Source: CAVZCK01 sp963798805 (GTDB taxonomy: Bacteria; Pseudomonadota; Alphaproteobacteria; Rhizobiales; Rhodomicrobiaceae). From it: DNA of 64,000 nucleotides. The stretch is taken from assembly GCA_963798805.1 (NCBI GenBank), contig CAWCVC010000010.1:1618948-1682947 (forward strand), written 5' to 3'. The translations under genes were made by a program, and so were the position numbers. Below are positions 8,858-18,171 of the stretch, in pieces. How positions within the stretch are numbered: position 1 is the first letter of the stretch; each line of letters begins with the position of its first letter. The notes under the pieces were generated by a model. The model ran no database searches, was not told the DNA's origin, and saw only the letters and a list, made by a program, of their open reading frames with translations.

Positions 8858-10092
8858 TCATCGTGTCAAGTCGTCGGATTCGGCGAGCGACACCTCATAC
8901 GGTTTGAGATCAAGATTTTGCGGTCGTCGGGGGACCAGTAGCTCGTATTTCTCAGGCGATCGCTCGACGACGTGCAAATGCCAGTACAAGCCGCGCGTCG
9001 TTTCGGTCGTGTTCAGATCGTCCAATAGACCAACAATTTCGGCTCGGGGAATTGCGAACGCAATCGATAGGTCCATGCAACCAAGAGCGAGATAGCCTTT
9101 CGAGCCCTGATCCAGAAACTCGTCCCACTGCGAATGATAGGCGTACCAATAGGGATAGGACGCCCTCTTGGTGTAGCGTTTCGAGATCGTGCACGCGACA
9201 CGATGTTCGTGATCAGGACTCCAATACAGTGCGCGAGTTTCTTGATCAGGGCGGTACCAAGGCGCCCGGACGCGGCCTTGATAATTTGGTCTCTTTTCTG
9301 CTGCAGCAGGGCGCTGTCAGTAAACTCCCATGTGCCGCCTGTCGCGCTCTTTGCGACTGCTGTGTCAACATTGGCCGGGGTTTCAGCATCGCCGCCAGCG
9401 ATCGCCGGTTCGACGTCGGTGGCAGCCGTGAACATGACGTCCACAAGCCGATCTAACCGCGTGTATTCAACCGGCATCAGAACGCTTCGTATTTTTCCTC
9501 CAGTCTCAAGCTCATCGGAGTTCTCTTTCAGTTTCACGAGTTTGATCAAGGATTCTGCACTTATCAGCCGAATGTCCCAGGCATGCCGTGAACCCCGAAC
9601 CTGTGCCTCAAGCTCGCCGGTATCTTGCCGTCCGACGACGACTAAAATAGATGGCTCGCCATTGACAATGCCTTCGAATAAAAGCTTCTGACGATAGCCG
9701 ACGATCGTATCAAGTGAGATTCGATAAGCATCGGTGGTCTTGACTTCGGCAACGATCGTGTGCCCTTCAGGCGCAACCCAAATGCCATCAAATCCGATGG
9801 CGTTCGTGGTGCCCTGATATCGACCGTTGGTCACCCTGTAGTCGAGGCGCCGACCGAGCTCATTCACGAGGTCCTGCAGAACGATACCGCTCTTATCGAA
9901 CCGGCCCGATAGGCACTGGTCTACATACTCGGATAGCTTTTCCGACGAGACCTGCCCCAGATAGTTCTGCAGTTCCTGAGAACATATTGAGCCATCCTTC
10001 AGGTTGCCGTCCCCGGCCGTCGCGACGACCTGCTCGATGGTAAATTCGGCGACCGCGGCAGGATTAGAATGCCATAGACTCAATAACGGCAT
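8858..10092 (-). pseudogene. PD-(D/E)xK nuclease-like protein, frameshifted near the C-terminus
   Basis: Start chosen at ATG 10092 (MPLLSLWHSN); a longer version to 10290 has an unlikely N-terminus. Residues 95-130 hold a nuclease-like core: GFDGIW (Asp102), then IVAEVKTTD (Glu116, Lys118), followed by a Tyr-Arg helix and a mixed sheet (SILVVVGRQDTGELEAQVRG). The frame runs on to 9013, but from about 9241 another frame gives better protein (TRALYWSPDHEHRV..., YPYWYAYHSQWDEFLDQG, IPRAEIVGLLDDL, YWHLHVV) and stops at 8858. One missing A in the AAA at about 9240 explains this. Probably a restriction or defence nuclease carried by the element; no partner methylase is seen. Confidence 0.65.
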
Positions 10093-10583
10093 GCTTGAAC
10101 TCGCTTCGTCTTGCGGTTTCGACTCAGCTCTAGCACAGGAAGACGCTGGATTGACAGAATTGCTGCCGCCCTCCTTATAAAATCCGTCAGACGCAGCGCG
10201 ACGACCCTGCGGATATCCAAGTCGACGCAATTGTGATTTTGCGGCCACCAGGCGCAATCTACAAGCGACACCCGGCCCCGTCGGCACCACTACCTAGACT
10301 TAACCAACTCTGGCAGCGCCGAAAGGGATTTCGGGGCTCAAGGTCGTGACGAAAGGACAATCGGCGTCGCCTCGGCAATGCCCACGTTCCCGATCGATAT
10401 TCCATCCTCCGCCTTCGGCGAGAGAAAGCTTCCAAGCAACATCAACAATTTCCTTCGAAGCACTGCAAACGGCGAATAGCCGCGACAACTTGCAGATTGC
10501 GGGACAGCTTGCTGTAGTTCCAGCGATGCACGCAATATGTTATTTTCCGAAGCATAAATTCGAAATTTTGACGGCCAAGCAGT
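10093..10583. other. 491-base divergent intergenic region
   Basis: Separates the bottom-strand nuclease gene from the top-strand phosphorylase-domain gene, so it must hold both promoters. Short frames on both strands show no recognisable protein, and I see no clear terminator or repeat. Confidence 0.4.
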
Positions 10584-12710
10584 ATGTCTCCGCGCCACGT
10601 ATTGATTGTTCCTGCGCTTGTCATAGAAGCGAAGGCCATCTTATCTTTCTTCGATGATATTAATGTAAAAAGTACGCCAAACGGCCTTAGCTATACGATT
10701 GGAAAGAGAAAATTCTTTTCACCAAATCTGAGTGAACGTGTGAGAGATAGCTGGAGTTTCTTCATTGCTGCGCCCACGGAGGCTGGAAATTTAGAGGTCT
10801 CCCGCACCGTGGGCCAAATGATTCCAGAGTGCCGCCCCGATCTGGTCGCATTAATTGGGTGCGCGGGCGGATTCCCCGGAAAAATCGATCAATATGATGT
10901 CGCGGTCCCGACACATGTTCACTACATCGCTCGCACCAAGGTGGGGGCCAAGACGGAGATCAGACCGCTTCAGGAAATGTGTTCTAAGGTATTCGTGGAC
11001 CATTGCAAGAATGTTCAGCTCCTGGACGGCTGGCACCAATACCTTGCGCCGGAAACGTCCAACGCCCCTATCAATGTCTATTTCGAGCCAATCGTCTCCG
11101 GCGAGACCGTGCTCGTGAATTCGAGTTCCGGATTCTACAAATCGGCGCAAACCGCCTCCCCCAAGGCGGTCGCCATCGAAATGGAAGGCTATGGGTTTCT
11201 TTCGGCGTGCAGAGAGAAACATATTGAGGCGGTCATCGTACGAGGAATTTCGGACACTCTCGACGACAAGAATAAGGCGGAACGGAGCGGACGCGCCCCA
11301 GCGCCCGGCCCCGATAAAGCCCAATTCAAAGCCACCCGTCACGCAGCTGCATTATTTTTTGCCACTCTGGATTTCGTAAACCCCTCAGCATTTTCGAGGT
11401 CGCATGCAAAGATCAAGAGGGAGACTACAAGGGTCTCGATGATCTTGGATGCTGAGATGCATGACGTATCTGAGATTCAAACCGAGCTGTTCGAAATATT
11501 TAAGAAGTACGGGATTAAGAACTTCTCATTCAAGCCTGCCAATAGCGTCCGCATCGACTTCAATGCTCAAGTTGATGCAATGCGCATCTACCAATCCTTG
11601 ATTAAGACGGGAATCGTTAAGGAGCTGGCGGGATACAAACTACTAGATTTCACGGTTCAGACGGAGGGGGCTCCCAATGAGCAACTGTCCGCGCTTCTTC
11701 GCCGCATAGCAGACCTCGGTCCCAGTTCGGCTAATGACCTCTTGCAAGCGATACGCATTGAAAATTGGATCGAAGATTTTCCAGACTACACGAAAATTCT
11801 CATCGATACCCTTAAACATCATAAGCATCGGGAGCGGCAGGCTCTGCGAAGAGCGACTGGTCGAATCCTCTATCCCCGCTCCAACATCTCTGACGACCGC
11901 GTGCAGCGTGAACACTATCTTGGTCCTACCTCACTGCCCTCCGCGATTACCTTTGAATCCAATGATTTGCGAAAGAAACTTGAACTTTGGGCACCCTTGA
12001 AAGCGTCGAACGAATTCCTGCGCTGGTTTATGGGCGACAATCTCTTAGACCAAGAAATTGGTCTCGATACGCTGCTAGCTCATTCTAAACGCAAGCTGTT
12101 TTATGCATGGCCTGGTTTGGCTGCCGTTTTCAAAGCCGCCTCCATTCCCGAGTCGGAGTTTGCTGAGGCGTGTATCGCCGAATGGGATCATATGCGCGGT
12201 GTCTCCGGACCCTCGATCCTTCAGATTCTTGATCACGAACGGTGGGATCGCCTTGGCAAAGGTCAGGTCCGTGAGGCGATCTTCGGTCGTCCGGCGACGC
12301 TTAGCAAAGCCATCGATATGCTAGGGCTGACTGCCAGGATATTCTTCCAAAATGGCTTGCCAGCACGCGGGTGCATAATTCCCTCCCTTTACGCACTCTC
12401 CTTCAATGGCGTCATTGCCGGCGATGGTGTGATCGAGCGAATGTTGCTCACTGGTATGGCCGGCGATCTCACGTCCCTCGCAGACACACACGCTATACCG
12501 CTCCGGGTTTTTCAAAGCGCCATTAAGGGCGGTCTTCTTCCCCATCGCTGCGCAGCCGATCTCGCTGAAATCTTGGATAGCACGATCTTGAAACCGACGC
12601 GGCTCCGCTGCGCAGTGATACTCCTTGGAGCTGACGACGCAACTCATCATCGCGAAGCAGTGGATCTCACGCAGTCTAACCTAAGCGAACGCTATTTAGT
12701 GCCCTTCTAA
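10584..12710 (+). CDS. Nucleoside phosphorylase-domain protein fused to unknown C-terminal domains
   Basis: 708 residues. Residues 1-265 match the purine nucleoside phosphorylase/MTA-nucleosidase superfamily: glycine loop IGCAGGFPG (91-99), substrate-binding AIEMEGYGF (198-206) and catalytic region RGISDTLDD (220-228, Asp224). The following stretch (about 285-360; SVRIDFNAQVDAMRIYQSL, GIVKELAGYKLLDF) looks like a small alpha/beta domain that I associate with multi-domain bacterial conflict proteins. The last 350 residues are not recognised and show no Walker motif, so this is not a NACHT/STAND ATPase. Such phosphorylase domains act as nucleotide-cleaving or ligand-sensing parts in immune proteins. 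A membrane protein follows 102 bases downstream. A two-gene defence system is my inference. Base composition is less GC-rich than its neighbours. Confidence 0.7.
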   Translation: MSPRHVLIVPALVIEAKAILSFFDDINVKSTPNGLSYTIGKRKFFSPNLSERVRDSWSFFIAAPTEAGNLEVSRTVGQMIPECRPDLVALIGCAGGFPGKIDQYDVAVPTHVHYIARTKVGAKTEIRPLQEMCSKVFVDHCKNVQLLDGWHQYLAPETSNAPINVYFEPIVSGETVLVNSSSGFYKSAQTASPKAVAIEMEGYGFLSACREKHIEAVIVRGISDTLDDKNKAERSGRAPAPGPDKAQFKATRHAAALFFATLDFVNPSAFSRSHAKIKRETTRVSMILDAEMHDVSEIQTELFEIFKKYGIKNFSFKPANSVRIDFNAQVDAMRIYQSLIKTGIVKELAGYKLLDFTVQTEGAPNEQLSALLRRIADLGPSSANDLLQAIRIENWIEDFPDYTKILIDTLKHHKHRERQALRRATGRILYPRSNISDDRVQREHYLGPTSLPSAITFESNDLRKKLELWAPLKASNEFLRWFMGDNLLDQEIGLDTLLAHSKRKLFYAWPGLAAVFKAASIPESEFAEACIAEWDHMRGVSGPSILQILDHERWDRLGKGQVREAIFGRPATLSKAIDMLGLTARIFFQNGLPARGCIIPSLYALSFNGVIAGDGVIERMLLTGMAGDLTSLADTHAIPLRVFQSAIKGGLLPHRCAADLAEILDSTILKPTRLRCAVILLGADDATHHREAVDLTQSNLSERYLVPF

Positions 12711-12812
12711 CGTCCGGCCTTGCTCTTCGGATCGGTAACGTAAGCCCCCGATCAGGCACTTACGTGGCAAAGTTTAGCTTTGACAAATCGTCCGCCAGTG
12801 GAGGCGCGAATC

Positions 12813-13340
12813 ATGAAGGAACTGCTCATCCTGGAATATGAGAAGCTTAAGGATGAGCAACGGGCGAGGATCACCATCAGGGAGAACCTATTTTATACCG
12901 CGCTTCTTGTGACTGGAGGTATATTTTCAGCGTTGCTGACGATCCGGGGCGTGGACGTTGGTTATCTTGTGCTTACGCCTATTCTTTTTATTATCTCCAA
13001 CGCATATTACTATAATGATGAAATTATAAGCCGGATCAATCTCTATATCCGACAGGATCTTGGTCCTCGACTCGCCGCCGCTAGCGGGCTCCCACCGGAG
13101 AATGTCTTCCAATGGGAATCATTTACACGAAATACCCGTCGAATCCGACGGCGCCTCTATCAATTCGCGGCCAATTTTTTGCTTTACCCTGGCGCTTCCG
13201 GCGCCTCACTTACCTTTTTTGCCCTTCGGCGGCACGCGCTTACCTACACCGAGCAGTTGGCCATCCTGATCTCTGCGATGATAACTGGTCTAATGCTGAT
13301 TCAGGTCTTGCATCATGCGGATCTGTTTTCCCGCCGGTAA
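12813..13340 (+). CDS. Membrane protein, partner of the phosphorylase-domain gene
   Basis: ATG 12813 is preferred over a TTG at 12780. The 175-residue protein opens with a charged helix (EYEKLKDEQRARITIREN), then two membrane helices (about 25-43 and 49-65), a cytoplasmic loop (66-118), and two more helices (about 122-139 and 147-170). The E-Q-x-x-R-I-x-x-R-(E/D)-N signature before the first helix is one I recall from small membrane proteins encoded beside NTPase or conflict genes in actinobacteria and proteobacteria; this is memory, not a search. As a probable effector it could permeabilise the membrane once the upstream protein senses infection. Its gene ends about 210 bases before the tRNA-Thr att fragment. 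Confidence 0.65.
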   Translation: MKELLILEYEKLKDEQRARITIRENLFYTALLVTGGIFSALLTIRGVDVGYLVLTPILFIISNAYYYNDEIISRINLYIRQDLGPRLAAASGLPPENVFQWESFTRNTRRIRRRLYQFAANFLLYPGASGASLTFFALRRHALTYTEQLAILISAMITGLMLIQVLHHADLFSRR

Positions 13341-13553
13341 GGGCCAGGATTGGTGGCGCAGAGAAGACCCGTCGGGCGGGCATGCAGCGCTATTCGTTTA
13401 AGCGGAGGCCATGCAGCCGTTCATCCTACAGGGTGCGCTCGGAGGTCGCGCCGAACCTGAACCGAACCAATTTGGCGGTTCACGTGCAAAGCCGCGAAAC
13501 AAAAACGGAGAGAAAACAAGCCAAAATCAAAGAACAAACAGCAAACTACGGCC

Positions 13554-13608
13554 GAGCGCACCCTTGGTAAGGGTGAGGCCGAGAGTTCAATCCTCTCCTG
13601 CGGCACCA
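13554..13608 (+). other. 3' fragment of tRNA-Thr(GGU): attachment site (att)
   Basis: The stretch carries the right half of a tRNA. The anticodon stem CACCC/GGGTG surrounds TTGGTAA (anticodon GGT). It is followed by the T arm GAGAG-TTCAATC-CTCTC, the acceptor strand CTGCGGC, a discriminator A and CCA ending at 13608. No D arm or 5' acceptor strand precedes it; the upstream sequence is unrelated and A-rich. Integrases that target tRNA genes leave such a displaced 3' end at the far end of the element. From its orientation, the element lies to the left and an intact tRNA-Thr should lie beyond the left edge of the window. Confidence 0.8.
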
Positions 13609-14054
13609 GTGAAATTCCTGCAAAATCAGTCGTTTATAAGCTCGCCGGGCGGCTCATTTAAGCGCTCGCGGTGCCGTTCGCAGGTTCCGCGAACCTGATA
13701 AGCTCGCGCCGGCCTTGGGCATGGGCGGACGCCGCCGTCAGCATCACGGGGGCCGATGCAAGTTGCTGTCAGAGCGGGCCAAACATGCTTGAAACTGTTT
13801 GACAACGGCATCTTGATGTTTCCTCTCCAAAATAATTTTCGTAAGCATTGACGGGCGCGCGGTGCCGTCCCCGGATTGTTGCGCAGCTGGGCCATTTTGG
13901 CGAGTGGCAGAGCGGGGAGATTCCTGCCACGCCGCAATTCTGCCGGACTGCAATCCGCACTGCTCACAACAGTACGGGTTCAACGGCTGGGCACGCCAGC
14001 AAAGAGAGGAGTTGCTCACGCCCCATCTCACAGTGCAGACCGCCGAGATGTGTG
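13609..14054. other. Region beyond the att site without a supported gene
   Basis: Frames on both strands here (for example 13744-14064 on the bottom strand) have Cys/Arg-rich, low-plausibility translations. I see no recognisable gene. This is the first host or older-island sequence outside the element. Confidence 0.4.
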
Positions 14055-14385
14055 CTAACGCCAAATCCGGCTGATTTTCGAGCCTTCGAGGGTCAGATTG
14101 TACATCAGGCCCTTCCCGTCAACCCGACGATCGGATTGGCGATCCTGGTGGTGTCGATCGAGGCGCCGACACCGACATTGATGAGGGCGACGGAGCCGTC
14201 CACACCGACTTTCCAGCCGTCGACGCGCCGGAAGGCGTGGAGCGCCTCTGGAGTCATGAAGACGATGATCACCGACCGCACCTGCGCGCCGAGCTGAAAC
14301 CCGACCGAGGCGGAAACGGTATTGTAATAGTCGATGGTCCGGCCGCGGCTGAGGAGAGCGCCTTCGCCATATTCGCCGCCGACGG
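14055..14385 (-). pseudogene. SYLF (Ysc84) lipid-binding domain protein, truncated and frameshifted
   Basis: One bottom-strand frame gives VGGEYGEGALL, DYYNTVSASVGFQLGAQ, VRSVIIVFMTPEAL and GSVALINVGVGASIDTT, the SYLF/Ysc84 core. It then runs into a false end (IVGLTGRA). The expected C-terminus, GKGLMYNLTLEGSKISRIWR, is present in the next frame up to the stop at 14055. A missing G in the run near 14114 would join the two. The N-terminal half and signal peptide are absent: an in-frame stop lies just before VGG. Exported SYLF proteins bind membranes, and their role in bacteria is poorly defined. Confidence 0.75.
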
Positions 14386-15377
14386 AGCACTATCCTCGTG
14401 GCGATGAGATTGCAAAGTCGCCAGGCGTGGCCTGTCACATGCCAAGAATTGAATTCCTTTACCGTGCCGATGGAATCCTGATTTTGATCGAGAATTTCGA
14501 ACTCGATAAGTTTCCGTCGCCCTGATCTCGCTGCCTCATTCACGCGATCGGCGGAACAAGCGGCACGCCTTGCTAGCGGATAGGCCTTCATGGATGGTGC
14601 ATCCAACTGCCGACGATTCCTGGACTTCCGATTTCGGGCGTCTGCCCTTGCCCGCCCAACGCATAGATCGTCCTGGCGTAGCTGCTGCTCTGCCGAGGAC
14701 GAAGGAGAAGGCCAGCCGTTTCGCCCCCTGTGACGATTCTCGCATCAAACACGCGCAGGAGCTTGGACAACCTAACCTCGCCGGAGCCCATCATGGAGCG
14801 CTTACCCAGTGACTCCGGACAGAAGCGCGGGCCAGGCAGACGCAGAGACAAAGCCGCGGGGATCGCGGCAACGACCGTCACGCCGCTTGGCGCGCGATAG
14901 GGCGTGACCCGAGCGCAGCGAGAGGCCGCCTAAAAATGTTGTGTTCCACCAATCGCTCATCCGGGTGTTCGGCTGACTCGCAGCATCTGGATCTGCCCAG
15001 ATCGGCTCTTCAGGAGCCATAACCGGACTCGTTGCCAATGCGAGACACTTTGGTTACCAAGGGCGTTGCCGATTGATCTGCTCATTCGACCGATACTGAT
15101 CGCGATCTTCTTCACTTTGAGGAATCGCACCCTCACCCCGGTCGTTCAGCTCTTCATCCAACACACGCATGAGGTCGTGAAATCGATGCCAAGCCCGGCG
15201 GAATATGAAGGCTGGGTGCGCTCGAACCTGCCGTTTCCTCGCTGAGAAGCTGATAACCATTTGTTGCCCTAGGTCGGGAGGGGTGCGCCGTGAGTAATGC
15301 GATGGATCGATGGTCTCGAAATGAACTTTTGTCCGATGACGGTGTTCTGGTTCACCTCAACCAAAAGGATTCGAAAC
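14386..15377. other. 1-kb region without a supported gene
   Basis: Several short overlapping frames occur on both strands (for example 14588-14881 and 15054-15260 on the bottom strand), none with a ribosome site plus a plausible protein. The right end must carry the promoter of the CsbD gene. It looks like degraded sequence. Confidence 0.4.
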
Positions 15378-15551
15378 ATGGATAAGGACCGCATTAAAGG
15401 CTCGGCCCAGCAGGTCAAGGGCTCGGTCAAGGAAGCGGCCGGCAAGGTCACGGGCGACGAAAAACTCAAATCCGAAGGCAAAGCCGATAAGGCTGAGGGT
15501 AAGGTTCGCAATGCTGTTGGCGGCGCGAAGGATGCGCTCAGAGGCAAGTAG
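15378..15551 (+). CDS. CsbD family stress-response protein
   Basis: 57 residues beginning MDKDRIKGSAQQVKGSVKEA, 9 bases after AAAAGGA. The whole protein is the CsbD domain: small, charged, with alternating Lys/Glu and repeats of GKVTGDE, GKADKAEGKV and GGAKDALRG. Members are general stress proteins of unknown mechanism, induced by osmotic or starvation signals in many soil bacteria. It is a stand-alone gene; the permease gene 120 bases downstream has its own ribosome site. Confidence 0.9.
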   Translation: MDKDRIKGSAQQVKGSVKEAAGKVTGDEKLKSEGKADKAEGKVRNAVGGAKDALRGK

Positions 15552-15674
15552 CGGATAGTCGCCGGCGTATCTCGCAGGGTGCGTAATTCGCTTTGAAGAG
15601 GCAGGGCCGGAAACGTCGCCCTGTCTCTTTTTTTGGGCGTCACAATAGACGCCGCGTCAGGCGAGGTTAAATCA

Positions 15675-17645
15675 ATGCCGAATGCGATATCTGGAAAGAA
15701 CCGGCCGCGCATGGTCGCCACGCCCGCGGTCGGGTATCAAGTGCCGGGAAGCGCCGTGTCGGCGCTGCTGTTCGCATTCATCGTCGTCGCCTCGCTCTAC
15801 CTGGGGCGGGCGATCCTCATGCCGTTCGCGCTTGCCGTCTTGCTCAGCTTTATGCTGTCGCCGCTCGTGCGTCGTCTACAATTATGGCGCGTACCGCGCA
15901 CCCTCGCCGTGATCTCGGTCGTGATCACAGCATTTGCCGGCATTTTCGCCATGGGCGGCCTGATGGTTTCGCAGGTAAATCAGCTTGCAAGCGATCTGCC
16001 GCATTATCAGTCGACGTTGCGAGAGAAGATTCAAGCGCTACGCGGCGCCGCGAGCGGGACTGGAACGCTTGAGCGCGCGTCCGAAGTGCTTCATGATCTT
16101 TCCAACGAACTCAACCGCCCGCAGGCAGGCTCGCCAGCGCCGAGCCCTGGCGCCGCCACGCCCGCGCCGTCGCCGAAGCCGATTCCGGTCGAAGTTCAGG
16201 AGCCCAATCCCGGCGCATTGCAGACCCTCGTCTCGCTGATTACGCCGCTGATCAATCCACTCGTTACAACCGGCCTCGTCGTCATCTTCGTCATTTTCAT
16301 CCTGCTGCAGCGGCAGGATCTGCGCAATCGCCTCGTGCGGCTTGCCGGCTCGCACGATATGCAACGGACCACTGCCGCGCTTGACGATGCGGGCAGCCGC
16401 CTGAGCCGCCTTTTCCTCACTCAGCTCGCTCTCAATGCCGGCTTCGGCCTCGTGATCGGCGTGGCCTGGTGGATCATCGGAGTGCCGAGCGCGCCGCTTT
16501 GGGGCATCCTCGCGATGATCCTGCGCTTCGTGCCCTATATCGGCACCTGGATATCGGCCATTTTTCCCCTCCTTCTCGCGGCGGCGGTGGGACCGGACTG
16601 GAGCATGTTCATCTGGGCTGCGGCGTCCTTCTTGGTGGTTGAGATGACGGTGGGCCAAATCATTGAGCCACTGATGCAAGGGCATAGCACCGGCCTATCG
16701 CCAGTCGCCGTGATCGCCTCGGCGACCTTTTGGACGTGGCTATGGGGACCGATCGGCCTTGTGCTGGCGACTCCGCTGACCACCTGCCTCGTGGTGCTGG
16801 GAAATCACGTCGAACGGCTGAAATTCCTCGACATCATGTTTGGCGATCAGCCTGCGCTCACGCCGGTCGAGCTAGCCTATCAGCGTCTCTTGGCGCGTGA
16901 CGCGGTCGAAGCAGCCGACCAGGCGCGTGTGTTCCTGCGCGATAAGCCGCTTGTTAGCTATTATGAGACGATCTTTATTCCCACTCTGAAGCTCGCCCAG
17001 GCCGACGACGAATTCGGCCGGCTGGACGAAGAACGTCTGCGACATATGAGCGAGGCGGCTTTCGAGCTTGTCGACGACCTCGCCGATCACATCGACACGG
17101 ATGCCGCAGCCGATGACGAATCGGACGCCGAGAACAAGCCGCTCGCCCAGCTTAGTGAGACTGAAAACTCGGCTGAAGCCTCTGCTTATGCGTTCCCTGA
17201 GGCCTGGCGGATGGGCGCGCCCGTCTTGTGCGTGCCGGGGGACGGTGAACTCGATGCGGCGCTTGCGCTCGTAATTGCACAACTCGTCGGACGGCGAGGG
17301 CTAGGCGCGCGCGCCGAGGACGGCGACATCTTGTCGATTTCCCGCATTTTCGGCCTGGATACAAGCGGGGTGAGGCTGATCTGTCTCTGTTACGTCGCGG
17401 CGGTCACGCCAGCGCAGCTCCGCTACGCCATTCGTCGCCTGCGACGCAAAGCGCCTGACGCTCATATCCTGATCAGTCTTATAAGCGAAATGCAGGACGA
17501 TAAGGATGAAGCCTTGGCCAATGTGAGCTATGTCCAAGGTTCGCTTGAGAACACCGTCGACGCCGTCATCTCCGCTTCGGCGGCAGCCGCCGCAAAGGAG
17601 GCCAATGACGAACCCGCGGCGGACATTAATGTTCTGCAGGGATGA
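15675..17645 (+). CDS. AI-2E/PerM family membrane permease with long C-terminal extension
   Basis: ATG 15675 follows GAGG; an upstream GTG at 15633 is less likely. Residues 20-370 carry the AI-2E transporter pattern: paired helices at the N-terminus (SALLFAFIVVASLYLGRAIL, FALAVLLSFMLSPLVRRL), a central soluble region with a Pro/Ala-rich insert (about 155-185), and helices such as PLWGILAMILRFVPYIGTWI and LWGPIGLVLATPLTTCLVVL. The remaining 280 residues are soluble, with an acidic segment (about 470-500) and a C-terminal alpha/beta region. Family proteins export autoinducer-2 or act in sodium/proton exchange; substrates are rarely known. The extension roughly doubles the usual 350-residue length. 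Confidence 0.85.
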   Translation: MPNAISGKNRPRMVATPAVGYQVPGSAVSALLFAFIVVASLYLGRAILMPFALAVLLSFMLSPLVRRLQLWRVPRTLAVISVVITAFAGIFAMGGLMVSQVNQLASDLPHYQSTLREKIQALRGAASGTGTLERASEVLHDLSNELNRPQAGSPAPSPGAATPAPSPKPIPVEVQEPNPGALQTLVSLITPLINPLVTTGLVVIFVIFILLQRQDLRNRLVRLAGSHDMQRTTAALDDAGSRLSRLFLTQLALNAGFGLVIGVAWWIIGVPSAPLWGILAMILRFVPYIGTWISAIFPLLLAAAVGPDWSMFIWAAASFLVVEMTVGQIIEPLMQGHSTGLSPVAVIASATFWTWLWGPIGLVLATPLTTCLVVLGNHVERLKFLDIMFGDQPALTPVELAYQRLLARDAVEAADQARVFLRDKPLVSYYETIFIPTLKLAQADDEFGRLDEERLRHMSEAAFELVDDLADHIDTDAAADDESDAENKPLAQLSETENSAEASAYAFPEAWRMGAPVLCVPGDGELDAALALVIAQLVGRRGLGARAEDGDILSISRIFGLDTSGVRLICLCYVAAVTPAQLRYAIRRLRRKAPDAHILISLISEMQDDKDEALANVSYVQGSLENTVDAVISASAAAAAKEANDEPAADINVLQG

Positions 17646-18171
17646 TCAGCTTAGACTGCGACCGGGTCAGCCTCGATCTGGTCTGTCGCGACTAATTTCG
17701 GCGCCATCTCTCATCTCCCTTAAAACGATGAAAATTGGCCGGATTCCGATCTGGAAACTGGCATCTCGGTGCGGTACAGACCAGCCTTCGTGCAGCGACA
17801 ATTTCTCCTCGGGGCCACGGCCAGTGATCCCGAGAGGCGGCACTTTTCCCGCTTTATTCGTGATAGCAGAAGTATTACGGCCTTGTTTTTTTTCCCTTGA
17901 GGCGACGGATCGGCCGATAGTCATGTTTATAAACTGGACGTTGGTTGAGGCGCTCGCATCGGCCCTTTCCTAAAATCAGTCATAAGTCAGGATGGTGGAT
18001 AAGACGAAGGACCTAAGGTGAGAATTCTGGCCATTTCCGATATCCACTGCATGGAGCGGGTCGCGTGGCACTTCCCGGCACCGCCAGCGAGCAATACACA
18101 AAAAGGTACCCCCGCTTAGTACGCGTGGGTGACTGTGTGGGGAACTTACCAAGGGTTGCGCGCGTTTTGCC
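17646..18171. other. 526-base region without a supported gene
   Basis: Short frames only (for example 17667-17924 on the bottom strand) with no recognisable protein. The 3' half may hold the promoter of the hydrolase gene at 18172. Confidence 0.4.

Noticed and set aside
10093..10290. N-terminal extension of the PD-(D/E)xK protein
   Set aside because: The extra 66 residues are low in plausibility, and a good ATG lies at 10092.
13554..13608. Complete tRNA-Thr gene
   Set aside because: D arm and 5' acceptor strand are absent; only the 3' half is present.
13744..14064. 106-codon Cys-rich bottom-strand frame
   Set aside because: Overlaps the end of the SYLF remnant; the Cys are not in a zinc-finger spacing.
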